Shown piece by piece: positions 46,848 to 56,818 of a DNA stretch of 64,000 bases. The translations under genes and the position numbers were made by a program. Location: NCBI RefSeq assembly GCF_900128505.1, contig NZ_LT669941.1, positions 2,404,433 to 2,468,432 of the forward strand. The letters are read 5' to 3'. Under the pieces are notes generated by a model. The model worked only from the letters and a program-made list of their open reading frames with translations, did not search any database and had not been told where the DNA came from. Numbering within the stretch: the stretch's first letter is position 1; each line of letters begins with the position of its first letter. This stretch comes from Parabacteroides timonensis. GTDB taxonomy: Bacteria; Bacteroidota; Bacteroidia; Bacteroidales; Tannerellaceae.

Positions 46848-46930
46848 ATAACGTTAGTACTTCGATTAATTATTCAAGGTCGGGAGTCTAACCCTTAACC
46901 GGTAAGTGTTGGAGCACTTGCCGGTTTTTT
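46848..46930 (+). ncRNA. Candidate cis-antisense sRNA of the PUL (DonS-like)
   Basis: The predicted transcript of about 83 nt starts some 7 bases after the plus-strand promoter and ends at a strong terminator: AACCGGTAAGTG (46897-46908), 6-nt loop, CACTTGCCGGTT (46915-46926) with one mismatch, then T-run. It is antisense to the leader of susC mRNA, between fecR and susC. Cis-encoded sRNAs in this position (DonS in Bacteroides fragilis) repress their PULs. No coding sequence is seen in it. Existence is inferred from promoter plus terminator. Confidence 0.6.
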
Positions 46931-47028
46931 ATTTACTTTTTATGTCTGTATCATAGGCTATTAGTATTAAAAGGTTTGACAATAAAATCTATATAAGATT
47001 CAAGATTTCTAGGAACTAGATTGTTAAC

Positions 47029-47976
47029 TTAATTAATAATGATCAGATTTTCTTCTTCATCTTTCTTATATGTAAAATGATGGGTAAGTTGCAAAACATC
47101 CAAAATATGGTATAAACCGTCTCTTGTCCGGAACTTAGCAGTAGAATGTAGTTTGTTTTGCACAATAGATTTATTATTTACCCGAATGTTCACATCAAAA
47201 TATAATTCCAACTTTTTTAATACCTCCATCAAAGACTCGTCAAAATAGAGAACTCCTTCACGCCAAAGAAAATAGTCGATGTGCTGCATAGGGACAACAG
47301 ATAGCTTATTATTTGTCAATACCGCCCGACTATCAGGTGTTAAAGAAAGTACCCGATTTGCAGTAAGATCGGTAATCTCGACTTTTCCTGTTAACAAAGC
47401 TGTTTCAAAATCTTTTGATTGTTTGTAAGCCCTTACATTAAAAGAAGTTCCTAACGCCTTAATATCATAGTTGGGGGTAGATACAATAAATGGTTTATCT
47501 TTATTTGCTTTTACTTCAAAAAAACCTTCCCCATTGAGACTAACTTTCCGTTTCCCATTAGCGAAACGGGTAGGAAAATTCAAAGTACTACCGGCATTCA
47601 ACCAAACCAGAGAACCATCGGCTAAAATAAGTTGTGCATTTTGTCCAGCCGGAACATGTATGGTTTGCATAACAACATCTTCCTCTTCTGTATCTACGAA
47701 TGGCGAACTTATCCAATAATGTAAAGCAAATCCTAAAATAAAGATTGCAGCTATTTCTATTGCTTTCTGCCAGATATTCCTTGGTTTTATCTTCTTATGG
47801 AAAAGCATTGTAATAACTTCAGGTGCCTCATGCCAGAAACTCATCTCATATAAACGGCATAGCTGCTGATAATGTTTCATATTCGCTTCATCGGCATCCA
47901 GCCATTCTGTAATCAAACGAGATTGTTCATCGGTTGTACGCCCTTCGAAATATAATTGTAGTAACTTATCATCCAT
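47029..47976 (-). CDS. FecR-family anti-sigma factor
   Basis: 315-residue inner-membrane regulator. Cytoplasmic N-terminal part (about 1-88), one membrane segment (AIEIAAIFILGFALHYW, about 91-107), then the periplasmic FecR domain (IHVPAGQNAQLILADGS, VWLNAGSTLNFP, KVSLNGEGFFEV, ALGTSFNVRAY) and a C-terminal DUF4974 region (MEVLKKLELYFDVNI). It receives the signal from the STN domain of SusC and controls the ECF sigma factor encoded just upstream. Confidence 0.95.
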   Translation of the reverse strand: MDDKLLQLYFEGRTTDEQSRLITEWLDADEANMKHYQQLCRLYEMSFWHEAPEVITMLFHKKIKPRNIWQKAIEIAAIFILGFALHYWISSPFVDTEEEDVVMQTIHVPAGQNAQLILADGSLVWLNAGSTLNFPTRFANGKRKVSLNGEGFFEVKANKDKPFIVSTPNYDIKALGTSFNVRAYKQSKDFETALLTGKVEITDLTANRVLSLTPDSRAVLTNNKLSVVPMQHIDYFLWREGVLYFDESLMEVLKKLELYFDVNIRVNNKSIVQNKLHSTAKFRTRDGLYHILDVLQLTHHFTYKKDEEENLIIIN

Positions 47977-48040
47977 ATTCTCTCTCCTTTATATATAAGA
48001 CGATAGCCAGGAGAAGTTCACTAGTAGGAAGTTTGCTTTT

Positions 48041-48592
48041 TTAATATAAAAACAAAAAATAAAATAGAGGCAAGTAATCTTTTAAGGAAACACGTAAGGC
48101 TTTCAATGCTTTTGCAATATGATAATCAACACCTTTCACGGTAATACCCAATGATTGGGCTATTTCTTTTCCGGACTTCTGTTCAAAACGACTCATTTTA
48201 AAAACGTTCCGTGTTTGTTCGGGAAGTTCTTCTAGAGTACGATTCAGGATCGTTTGTATTTCTACAGAGAAAATATCTTCCGGATTACATCCTTCAAGAG
48301 TTGATATACGAATAGCTAACTCTCGCTGTTGCCATTCTGCCATAGCTTCGAGTCCTTCTTTACGGCCAACCTGTGCTCTGAGGTAATCCTGGGATTTATG
48401 TTTGACTATTGTCAGCAACAAGACCAAAGGTTTCTCTACGGTCTCCTTCTTCATTGTTTCCCATAACTTAATAAGGGACTCTGTCGCTATATCTTCGGCG
48501 ACCTGATCGTTTCGTACATACATCAAGGAGAAGCGGTAGACTTTCTTATAGTACTTTACGTATATGTCGTTAAACTGTTCGATCTGTGACAT
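48041..48592 (-). CDS. ECF sigma factor of the PUL (RpoE-like)
   Basis: 183 residues with sigma-70 region 2 (FNDIYVKYYKKVYRFSLMYV, AEDIATESLIKLWE) and region 4 (LPEQTRNVFKMSRFEQKSGKEIAQSLGITVKGVDYHIAKAL). It should direct RNA polymerase to the susC promoter when released by FecR. It starts the minus-strand PUL and diverges from the decayed sensor kinase. Confidence 0.94.
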   Translation of the reverse strand: MSQIEQFNDIYVKYYKKVYRFSLMYVRNDQVAEDIATESLIKLWETMKKETVEKPLVLLLTIVKHKSQDYLRAQVGRKEGLEAMAEWQQRELAIRISTLEGCNPEDIFSVEIQTILNRTLEELPEQTRNVFKMSRFEQKSGKEIAQSLGITVKGVDYHIAKALKALRVSLKDYLPLFYFLFLY

Positions 48593-48845
48593 TGGATTAC
48601 TAAGAGTCTGTTAAAAAATAGCTAAAATATAATTTAAAAAATGTTTCCGATCAACCCAATAGTTACTTTATTAAAAATAGCTATTAGGCTGACCGAAAAC
48701 AGAGGGGCAATATATACAGAAAGTTTTGAATGTACAAACTAGAAAGCGTAAATATGATCTTCGGATGATTCGAAACAAAACAAACTTACAAAGACTTATT
48801 GATATTCAAATTCTCTTTTATATATTTACGCCATTAAACATTTAT

Positions 48846-50658
48846 ATGTATCAACCTTTTATTCGACATATTATTAAAGTCACATGGATATTACTAATAA
48901 TAGCTACCATATCATGTAACAGAAGCCCTCAGGAGACCAAGCACAAAATTTTGGTTATCGAATCTTTTGAGCCTGAGTATTCCGGATATGATAAAAAAGA
49001 AGATAAAATTCACAAAGAGTTTAAGAAACACAATGTGCCTGCTGATATCCGCACATTTTACCTGGATTGCGATTCTTACCTGAATGCCGAAGAAAAAGTC
49101 AGGATGTATAATTTCCTTGATACAATATCTTTCTGGAATCCCGAACTGATCCTGGTTTACGATGACCAGGCTGCATATTCACTAATGGCATGCAAACATC
49201 CTCTAGCCACAAAAGTACCTATTGTTTTCGACGGAGTCAATTTTCCTAACTGGGCATTGTTAAAACAATATCCCAATATTACTGGCTTCTGGTATAAGCC
49301 AGAATATATGAAAACGGTTGAATTGGGAGAAACTATATTTGGCCCCATGTACTTCAATATATGGACAGATAATACATTTCTCGGAAAAAAAACAACGAGC
49401 GTTTTTTTAGATGAAGTCAAAAAAGCAGGCATTGAAAGAGTGAACAAACAATTATTTTCTATTGACAGAAATGGTGCATATACATTTACCTTGGACAGTA
49501 TCACAACAATAAAAGATAAAAGCCTAATACTCAAAAAGCCTGATAAAACGATATTCAGACTACTCAATGCCCGTGAATCTACTTCCAGCGGTTTATTATG
49601 GTCACTTTCCGGATTATCCCGTTATACTATATTTATACAAAGCAAAAGAGATTTTGCCTCAAAGCGACTGGGGTTATTCGCTAACGGTCCTACTCTATCT
49701 GTGATCAATGAAGGGTTTGGATTGAAAGAAGGTATTCTCGGAGGCTATTTAACATTACCGGAAACACAAAATGCCATTTTACGAGCGGTATAAGTTACCG
49801 ATCATTATTATTTGTATCCTGTCAGGCATCGCAATTCTCTTCCTTATATATTATCTGATATATCTTTACTTACGGGAAAATCGCAATAAGCAGATCGCTC
49901 AGGAAAATCTGAAAAAAGGAGAGCGTTTCCTGTCACTGGCATTAACCGGAGGTAAGGTATATGCATTCCAATTCAGAGATGATATATTTTCTTTCGATAA
50001 AGAATTCTATACCGATGCCGGAATAGAAGAAGCACCTCTCTCCACTGAAGGATTCAGGAATTGCATCCATCCTAATAACATAAAAAGTTTTAATGACGAT
50101 GTTATAAACGCACGGGAAGGAAAAAAACAAAAAAACTTTTCACAAATACGCTGTAACTTTGATGGCAAAGGCTACCAATGGTGGGAATTTCGTTATACAT
50201 ACAACAAGCAAGAAGATATCTTTAATGGTCTTTGCCTGAACATACAGCAAAGTAAAGAAGCCGAGCAGGAACTGATCAATGCCCGTCAGAAATTACACAT
50301 AGACGTCCCGGCAAAACCGATTATTATCGAAACAGATCCTCTCCGGTTGACACAAGTCATTACAAACTTCATCAACAATGCATCCAAATTCACACAAAAA
50401 GGATACATCAAAATAGGCTACACCTACGATATGGCAGAAGAGACAGTAGATATTTATGTTGAAGATACAGGTATAGGAATACCCAAAGAAAAACAACAGG
50501 CCGTATTTGAATGCTTCAATAAGCTGGATGAATTCGCACAAGGCACAGGGCTGGGGCTAGCTATCTGCCAGGTTATCATAAAGCGTTTCGGAGGAGAAAT
50601 CAAGCTCCAGTCTGAAAAAGGAAAAGGCAGTCGCTTTACGATAGCGCTGCCTTTATAG
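48846..50658 (+). pseudogene. Sensor histidine kinase, frameshifted and lacking its H-box domain
   Basis: From ATG 48846 a lipoprotein-like signal (LLIIATISC) leads into a periplasmic ABC-substrate-binding-like sensor (HKILVIESFEPEYSG, PELILVYDDQAAYSL, PIVFDGVNFPNW), which stops at 49793. The continuation lies in another frame from 49771: membrane segment (LPIIIICILSGIAILFLIYYL), PAS-like region (about 50-150), linker QELINARQK, then directly the HATPase_c domain (DPLRLTQVITNFINNASKF, VEDTGIGIP, GTGLGLAICQ). The dimerisation/phospho-acceptor domain expected between linker and ATPase is absent without a frame change. Two lesions indicate a dead gene, though the second part could still make an ATPase-only protein. 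Confidence 0.85.
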
Positions 50659-50681
50659 ATCTAATTATAAAAATCGAACAA

Positions 50682-51464
50682 TTATTCTATCGAAAAAACA
50701 TCCGCATCCTTCCATGCCGGGAATTTAGTACGTAATTCTTCCAGATCACTTTTTAACAAGGTACAAGTACGGGTTATTTCTTCCCGTTTACCGGCATCCG
50801 CCAGCTTCTTCCCTTTGGGAGAAAAGAGCATGGAATCACCCCGGTAAGTAATACCTTTTCCATCGATACCCACGCGGTTTACACCACAGACATAAGCCAT
50901 ATTTTCAATGGCCCGGGCAGGAAGAAGCGACTTCCAGACCTTTTTACGAGGTTCAGGCCAGTTTGCAACATAGATCAACAGGTCATATTCATTGTTTATA
51001 TTACGGCTCCATACCGGGAAACGAAGGTCGTAGCAAACCTGTAAACAAATATTCCAGTCCTTATACCTTACGATCGTCCGTTTATTTCCTGCTGTGAAAT
51101 GCTTATCTTCCCCAGCCATACGAAACAGATGCCGCTTGTCGTAATAAAATTCTTCCCCTTCGGGAGTGATAAAAAAAGCACGGTTGAAATAGTTTCCACC
51201 TTCCTTTACAATAAAACTACCGACAACTGCCAGGTTATACTTTTTAGCCCAACCTTTTATTGTCGGTATAGTCGGCCCGTCCATCATATCAGCCAATCTT
51301 TCCACATCCATGGAAAAACCGGTTGTAAATGTTTCCGGAAGAACGGCAATATCCGTCTTTCCACTCACACGCCGGAGCAACTCCCCATAGTAACCTAGAT
51401 TCTCGTCTCTATCCTCCCAAATAATATGGGATTGGATCATACTGATACGTAAACTGTCTGCCAT
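50682..51464 (-). CDS. Nitrilase/omega-amidase family hydrolase
   Basis: 260-residue cytoplasmic carbon-nitrogen hydrolase. The Glu-Lys-Cys triad is visible: E in VLPETFTTGF (about 44), K in YYDKRHLF (about 110) and C in LQVCYDLRFP (about 143), and NWPEPRKKVWKSLLPARAIEN is a family block. The overall pattern resembles YafV/Nit2 omega-amidases, which hydrolyse alpha-ketoglutaramate or alpha-ketosuccinamate. It leads a minus-strand group with an acyltransferase at the far end (9-base gap). Confidence 0.88.
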   Translation of the reverse strand: MADSLRISMIQSHIIWEDRDENLGYYGELLRRVSGKTDIAVLPETFTTGFSMDVERLADMMDGPTIPTIKGWAKKYNLAVVGSFIVKEGGNYFNRAFFITPEGEEFYYDKRHLFRMAGEDKHFTAGNKRTIVRYKDWNICLQVCYDLRFPVWSRNINNEYDLLIYVANWPEPRKKVWKSLLPARAIENMAYVCGVNRVGIDGKGITYRGDSMLFSPKGKKLADAGKREEITRTCTLLKSDLEELRTKFPAWKDADVFSIE

Positions 51465-51473
51465 AATAGTAAA

Positions 51474-52019
51474 TTAAACTTTTACGAAATTCTCCGGATG
51501 ACAAGCTGTCACATCCCGATAATATTCGCGAATTGTGTGAATATCCTCTTCTGCATTCCCAGTCGGATAAAACAGTCCCTTAATTCCCGCCTCCTTCTTT
51601 GCATAATCGAAATAGGCGATCATAATAGGAACCTGTGCTTTCTCCGCTATATAATAAAAACCTTTTTTCCACTCCTCTGCTTTCTTCCGCGTTCCTTCCG
51701 GGGTAACGGCCAATTGGAAGATCTTACGTTTATTAAACACCTCAACCATCTGGTCGGTTACCGAAGTCCGTTGATGCCGGTCGACAGGTACCCCACCCAG
51801 CCACGAAAACAGCAAGTTGAATGGAAAAAAGAACCACTCCTTTTTGATAAGAAAACTGGCGTTACGCCCTGCCGCCGTATAAAATAACTTTCCGATAATA
51901 AAATCCCAGTTGCTGGTATGCGGGGCAACGCATATCACACACTTCGGCACATCTTCGCCCAGCGGTCCCATTTTCCATCCGGCCATGCGAAGAAGTGCCT
52001 TACTGATTGCTTTCTTCAT
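51474..52019 (-). CDS. Lysophospholipid (1-acyl-glycerol-phosphate-type) acyltransferase
   Basis: 181 residues of the PlsC superfamily: catalytic HTSNWD (H-x4-D, about residues 33-38), VPVDRHQ and the substrate block TPEGTRKK, then a hydrophobic VPIMIAYFDY strand. A membrane-associated enzyme that adds acyl chains to lysophospholipids; it is shorter than PlsC proper, so its exact acceptor is open. It lies 3 bases after the small gene upstream and is likely co-transcribed. Confidence 0.87.
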   Translation of the reverse strand: MKKAISKALLRMAGWKMGPLGEDVPKCVICVAPHTSNWDFIIGKLFYTAAGRNASFLIKKEWFFFPFNLLFSWLGGVPVDRHQRTSVTDQMVEVFNKRKIFQLAVTPEGTRKKAEEWKKGFYYIAEKAQVPIMIAYFDYAKKEAGIKGLFYPTGNAEEDIHTIREYYRDVTACHPENFVKV

Positions 52020-52022
52020 TAT

Positions 52023-52313
52023 TTACTTTTCTTTGCTTAGCGCTCCTATTTCGTCTGCAATGGCGTTTACTTCTGTTTGCAAATCGTTTCTGAGTTTACG
52101 ATAATATTCTTTTACCAACGTTTTATTATCCTTTGCATCCGGAGTACCGGCACGACGGATAAATTCGTCCTGCATATCAAGTATTCTTGCCATCAGCACA
52201 TCAGCCTTATCTTCTTCAATACCAGGAATGAAGAGTTTACATACCAATACTTCAGAAAATAATTCACCTACTACGTAGCTGATTTCTTTCTTTAAAATTC
52301 TTCTTTTAGCCAT
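52023..52313 (-). CDS. Conserved hypothetical protein, 96 residues
   Basis: From ATG 52313 (an ATG at 52322 would add three residues). Mostly alpha-helical and charged: RRILKKEISYVVGELFSEVL, DKADVLMARILDMQDEF, VKEYYRKLRNDL. No signal peptide or membrane segment and no recognised motif. The sequence has the look of a conserved Bacteroidales cytoplasmic protein. It is the first gene of the minus-strand trio with the acyltransferase and nitrilase. Confidence 0.75.
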   Translation of the reverse strand: MAKRRILKKEISYVVGELFSEVLVCKLFIPGIEEDKADVLMARILDMQDEFIRRAGTPDAKDNKTLVKEYYRKLRNDLQTEVNAIADEIGALSKEK

Positions 52314-52395
52314 AATTTTCATATTAAAATATCTACAAATCTACAAAATCCTTTATTAAATAACTCATACACGGGGAAAAAAGATAAAAATAATG

Positions 52396-52403
52396 TATCT
52401 TTG
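52396..52403 (+). promoter_or_regulatory. -7 box of the glycogen synthase promoter
   Basis: TATCTTTG, a full match to TAnnTTTG, 37 bases before ATG 52440. No good -33 TTTG is visible upstream. Confidence 0.55.
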
Positions 52404-52439
52404 CAGCTTCGAATTCTCTGATTATAAACAAAATCGTTT

Positions 52440-54098
52440 ATGGATACAAAGATTACAACGCCAGATTATCTCTTTGAAAGCAGTTGGGAAGTCTGTAATA
52501 AGGTAGGAGGCATCTACACTGTTCTTTCAACAAAGGCGCATACACTGCAACAGATGTTTAACGATAAGGTGATCTTTATCGGACCTGATGTGTGGGGTAA
52601 CACAAATGCCCCCGATTTTCTTGAAGATAACACGCTGTTTGCAGATTGGATACAACATGCAAAAACCATTGATAAACTAAGAATGAAGGTCGGCCGTTGG
52701 AATGTGCCGGGAACTCCTCCTGTCGTACTGGTCGACTTCAAACCTTTTTTCAGTGAGAGGGATGCGTTCTTTTATTCTATGTGGGAGAACTTCCGCGTAG
52801 ATTCGATGCATGCTTACGGTGACTACGACGAGTCCTGTATTTTTGCTTATGCTGTAGGTAAAGTAATTGAAAGTTTTTACAACTTCTACAACCTTTCGGA
52901 CAAGAAGGTCACAGCACTGTTCAACGAATGGATGCTTGGTATGGGAGCGCTTTACATAAAAAAGCAAATCCCTGCTATTGCCACTTTATTCACCACACAT
53001 GCCACCTCCATAGGCCGTTCCATCGCAGGAAATAACAAAGCGCTGTATGCTTATATGGATGGATACAACGGCGACCAGATGGCGAAGGAGTTGAACATGG
53101 AAGCCAAACACTCGCTGGAAAAACAGGCTGCCCATCATGTGGATTGTTTTACTACCGTTAGTGACATCACAGCCTGCGAATGTAAACAATTACTGGATAA
53201 AGCTCCGGATATTGTTACCCCGAATGGCTTTGAACCGAATTTTGTTCCTGAAGGAAAAGAATATACAAAAAAACGTACGGAGGCCCGTCAAACATTGATA
53301 AATGTAGCTGAAAAGTTACTGGGCTGTTCCATCTCACCGGATGCATTACTGGTATCGACCAGTGGACGTTACGAATACCGGAATAAAGGTATCGACGTTT
53401 TTATCGAAGCAATGAACCGTGTCCGTAACTCCGGAGAATTGCAACGTGAAGTCGTGGCATTCATTATGGTTCCGGCCTGGGTTCGCGATGCTCGTGCAGA
53501 CCTGAAGGAAGTCATTGAAAAGAATATCAAGACTACTTCTCCCCTACAAATGCCCTTTATTACCCATTGGATGAACCTGATGGACCAGGATAAGGTTTTA
53601 AATTATATTTCGCACGCCGGATTTACCAATCAGGCTATCGAAAAACTGAAAATAGTATTTGTACCCTGTTACCTGGATGGGCGCGACGGTATCTTCAACA
53701 AGCCATACTACGATCTGCTGATCGGTATGGATGCTACCGTTTATCCATCGTACTACGAACCCTGGGGATACACTCCACTGGAAAGTGTTGCTTTTGGCAT
53801 ACCGACAGTGACCACCAACCTGGCCGGATTCGGTCTTTGGGCGGAAAAAAGTGTCTCCGGCAAAAACATCAGCGACGGAGTGGCCGTTATCGACCGGACC
53901 GACTTCAATTATTTCGAGGTTGCCGATGCTATCACTGCTTCAATTCTCTCACTCGTGAAGAAAAACGAAAAAGAGGTTGAAGAAATACGTAAACGTTGTT
54001 TTGAACTTGCAAAGAAAGCAGAATGGAGCAAATTCATTGTTTATTATCAGATAGCCTTCAACGACGCATTAAAGGCTGCCGCTAAAAGAAACAGTTAA
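52440..54098 (+). CDS. Glycogen/starch synthase (GT3-like)
   Basis: 552 residues. The opening LFESSWEVCNKVGGIYTVLSTKA is typical of GT3-type glycogen synthases of animal/yeast style rather than the bacterial GlgA (GT5). Blocks include MLGMGALYIKKQIPAIATLFTTHATSIGR, VTPNGFEPN and YPSYYEPWGYTPLESVAFGIPTVTTNLAGFG, the nucleotide-sugar binding end. It adds glucose from a nucleotide sugar to glycogen in the cytoplasm. It is followed 85 bases on by alpha-glucan phosphorylase, so synthesis and breakdown are paired. Confidence 0.9.
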   Translation: MDTKITTPDYLFESSWEVCNKVGGIYTVLSTKAHTLQQMFNDKVIFIGPDVWGNTNAPDFLEDNTLFADWIQHAKTIDKLRMKVGRWNVPGTPPVVLVDFKPFFSERDAFFYSMWENFRVDSMHAYGDYDESCIFAYAVGKVIESFYNFYNLSDKKVTALFNEWMLGMGALYIKKQIPAIATLFTTHATSIGRSIAGNNKALYAYMDGYNGDQMAKELNMEAKHSLEKQAAHHVDCFTTVSDITACECKQLLDKAPDIVTPNGFEPNFVPEGKEYTKKRTEARQTLINVAEKLLGCSISPDALLVSTSGRYEYRNKGIDVFIEAMNRVRNSGELQREVVAFIMVPAWVRDARADLKEVIEKNIKTTSPLQMPFITHWMNLMDQDKVLNYISHAGFTNQAIEKLKIVFVPCYLDGRDGIFNKPYYDLLIGMDATVYPSYYEPWGYTPLESVAFGIPTVTTNLAGFGLWAEKSVSGKNISDGVAVIDRTDFNYFEVADAITASILSLVKKNEKEVEEIRKRCFELAKKAEWSKFIVYYQIAFNDALKAAAKRNS

Positions 54099-54101
54099 AT
54101 A

Positions 54102-54134
54102 TTGCTCATTATTAACAAGATAATCCTATCTTTG
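54102..54134 (+). promoter_or_regulatory. Promoter between glycogen synthase and phosphorylase genes
   Basis: TTGC (54102-54105), 21-base spacer, TATCTTTG (54127-54134), 50 bases before ATG 54184. It suggests that the phosphorylase gene also has its own start point. Confidence 0.5.
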
Positions 54135-54183
54135 CAGCGGTTTTTACATCTTATTTAATGAAACATTTTTAAATCTCACAATA

Positions 54184-56754
54184 ATGAAAATCAAAGCGAA
54201 TAACGCAAACAGTCCGATCTGGAAGGACGTTTATTCACATTCGATGCTCCCAGAAGCACTCCAGCCCTTACACGAAATTGCTACCAATCTTTGGTGGGTA
54301 TGGAATCATGACGGAGCTAAATTATTTGGAAAAATCGACAAAGACCTATGGGTTTCCACAGAAGGTAATCCGGTTCTTCTACTCCAAAGCTTATCATACA
54401 AACGTATTGAGGAGATTCAGGCAGACAAAGTTCTGATGGCTGAAATCCAGGAAGTTTATGCAAGCTTCAGAAAATATGTAGACGCTAAACCCGACGCAAC
54501 AAAACCTTCTGTAGCCTATTTCAGTATGGAATATGGTCTGAGCAATATCCTGAAGATCTATTCAGGAGGTCTGGGTGTTCTAGCCGGCGACTATCTGAAA
54601 GAAGCCAGCGACAGTAATATCGACCTGACAGCTGTTGGTTTCCTGTATCGTTACGGATACTTCACCCAGTCACTGTCAATGGACGGACAGCAGATCGCAA
54701 ACTACGAACCGCAAAACTTTAACACATTGCCTCTCACCCAGGTTATGCAGTCTAACGGCGAACCGATGGTATTGGAAGTTCCTTACCCAGGCAGAACCGT
54801 ATATGCTCATATCTGGAAGGTAAGCGTGGGCCGTGTGCCTTTATACCTGATGGATACTGACATTCCTCAGAACAGCGAATGGGACCGCTCTATCACTCAC
54901 CAGTTATATGGCGGCGACTGGGAAAACCGTATGAAACAGGAATACCTGTTAGGTATCGGTGGTATCATGATGCTCAACAAACTCGGTATCAAAAAGCAAA
55001 TTTACCATTGTAACGAAGGCCATGCAGCATTGATAAATGCTCAACGTTTGGTAGACTTCATTCAGAACGACGGACTTACCTTTAACCAAGCATTAGAGGT
55101 TGTACGTGCATCTGCCCTTTATACAGTACATACGCCGGTTCCTGCCGGACACGACTATTTCGACGAAGGCCTGTTCGGTCGTTACATGGGTGAATTCCCC
55201 GGCAAGCTGGGTATCAGCTGGCAGGAATTTATCGATATGGGACGCGAAAACCCGGGTTCAAACGAAAAGTTCTCTATGAGTGTATTCGCTCTGAACACTT
55301 GCCAGGAAGCAAACGGCGTAAGCTGGTTGCACGGTAAAGTATCACAGAAGATGTTCGCTCCGGTATGGAAAGGTTATTTCCCTGATGAACTTCACGTTAG
55401 CTGGGTTACCAACGGTGTACACATGCCAACATGGGCCTCTACCGAATGGAAACGTTTCTTCCACGAACACTTTGACAAGAAGTTCTTCACCGACCAGTCA
55501 AACAAAAAATATTGGGAAGCTATTCAGAATGTCGGCGACGATGATATCTGGGATATCCGTAAGACATTAAAGAAGAAGCTGATCGAATATATCAAAGTTC
55601 AGTACAAACAGAACTGGCTGAAAAACCAGGGCGACCCATCAAAGGTAGTATCTGTTCTTGAGAAGATTAACCCGAACGCATTGTTGATCGGTTTCGGACG
55701 TCGTTTCGCGACTTACAAACGTGCTCACTTGCTGTTTACTGATCTTGACCGCTTGGCAAAGATCGTAAACAATGAAAAATATCCGATCCAGTTCGTATTT
55801 ACAGGTAAAGCTCACCCAGCAGACGGTGGGGGCCAGGGATTAATCAAACATATCGTTGAAATCTCACGCCGTCCGGAATTCCTGGGTAAGATCATCTTCC
55901 TCGAAAACTATGACATGCGTCTGGCACGTCACCTGATCGCAGGTGTCGATGTTTGGTTGAACACTCCGACACGTCCGTTGGAAGCTTCCGGTACATCCGG
56001 CGAAAAAGCAGAAATGAACGGTGTATTGAACTTCTCAGTTCTTGACGGATGGTGGTATGAAGGTTATAAAGAAGGTGCTGGTTGGGCATTGACCGACAAG
56101 CGTACTTACGAAAACCAACAGTACCAGGATCAACTGGATGCTGCAACAATCTATCATATCCTGGAAACAGAGATCATCCCGACTTACTATGCTAAAAACA
56201 GTAAAGGATACTCTCCGGAATGGATCCAGTATATCAAAAATTCTATGTCACAGATCGCTCCTGACTATACCATGAAACGTATGTTGGACGATTATATTGA
56301 CCGTTTCTATAATAAACTGGCTACCCGTTCGGCCCATCTGCGCGAAAACAGTTTTGCCGAAGCTAAAGCTATCGCAGCATGGAAAGAAGAAGTTGCCCAG
56401 CATTGGGATAGCTTCCAGGTAGATTCATTTACTTGTAGCCAAGACCTGGCTGTCGACAACCCTGTTGTTGGGAAGGAATATTCATTCAACCTGGTGATCG
56501 ATCGTAAAGATCTTCAGGGAATGTTAGGTGCTGAAGTGGTTGTAACCAAAGAAAATTCAGAAAATCACCAACTTGAATTACTTTACACGAAACAGTTTGA
56601 GTTGAAGAAAGAAGAAGGATCTAAACTATTCTTCGAATTGAAAACAACTCCGAGTGAAGCTGGTATTCACAAGATGGGCTTCCGTATTTACCCTGTAAAT
56701 AAAGAATTGCCTCATCGCATGGACTTCGCATACATTCGCTGGATCCAGTTATAA
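54184..56754 (+). CDS. glgP: Alpha-glucan (glycogen) phosphorylase
   Basis: 856 residues, GT35 family of the shorter Bacteroidetes/TM type with a DUF3417-like N-terminal helical part ([20 protein letters not shown]). It cleaves glycogen with phosphate to give glucose-1-phosphate, using PLP. Visible blocks: [27 protein letters not shown], the [12 protein letters not shown] nucleotide-like site and [14 protein letters not shown] with the PLP lysine. The C-terminal ~110 residues form an extra beta domain. It ends at a clear terminator. Confidence 0.95.
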   Translation: MKIKANNANSPIWKDVYSHSMLPEALQPLHEIATNLWWVWNHDGAKLFGKIDKDLWVSTEGNPVLLLQSLSYKRIEEIQADKVLMAEIQEVYASFRKYVDAKPDATKPSVAYFSMEYGLSNILKIYSGGLGVLAGDYLKEASDSNIDLTAVGFLYRYGYFTQSLSMDGQQIANYEPQNFNTLPLTQVMQSNGEPMVLEVPYPGRTVYAHIWKVSVGRVPLYLMDTDIPQNSEWDRSITHQLYGGDWENRMKQEYLLGIGGIMMLNKLGIKKQIYHCNEGHAALINAQRLVDFIQNDGLTFNQALEVVRASALYTVHTPVPAGHDYFDEGLFGRYMGEFPGKLGISWQEFIDMGRENPGSNEKFSMSVFALNTCQEANGVSWLHGKVSQKMFAPVWKGYFPDELHVSWVTNGVHMPTWASTEWKRFFHEHFDKKFFTDQSNKKYWEAIQNVGDDDIWDIRKTLKKKLIEYIKVQYKQNWLKNQGDPSKVVSVLEKINPNALLIGFGRRFATYKRAHLLFTDLDRLAKIVNNEKYPIQFVFTGKAHPADGGGQGLIKHIVEISRRPEFLGKIIFLENYDMRLARHLIAGVDVWLNTPTRPLEASGTSGEKAEMNGVLNFSVLDGWWYEGYKEGAGWALTDKRTYENQQYQDQLDAATIYHILETEIIPTYYAKNSKGYSPEWIQYIKNSMSQIAPDYTMKRMLDDYIDRFYNKLATRSAHLRENSFAEAKAIAAWKEEVAQHWDSFQVDSFTCSQDLAVDNPVVGKEYSFNLVIDRKDLQGMLGAEVVVTKENSENHQLELLYTKQFELKKEEGSKLFFELKTTPSEAGIHKMGFRIYPVNKELPHRMDFAYIRWIQL

Positions 56755-56777
56755 GAAATAATCCTATAACAGATATA

Positions 56778-56811
56778 AAAAGGATGTTCCGCTTTTGGAA
56801 CATCCTTTTTT
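56778..56811 (+). terminator. Intrinsic terminator of glgP
   Basis: AAAAGGATGTTCC (56778-56790), loop GCTTTT, exact complement (56797-56809), then T residues. Its A/T flanks also let it stop the converging susD transcript. Confidence 0.9.
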
Positions 56812-56818
56812 GTTTAAA

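Noticed and set aside
46897..46930. Terminator that ends the fecR transcript
   Set aside because: The T-run is on the plus-strand side of the stem, so it cannot act as an intrinsic terminator for minus-strand fecR.
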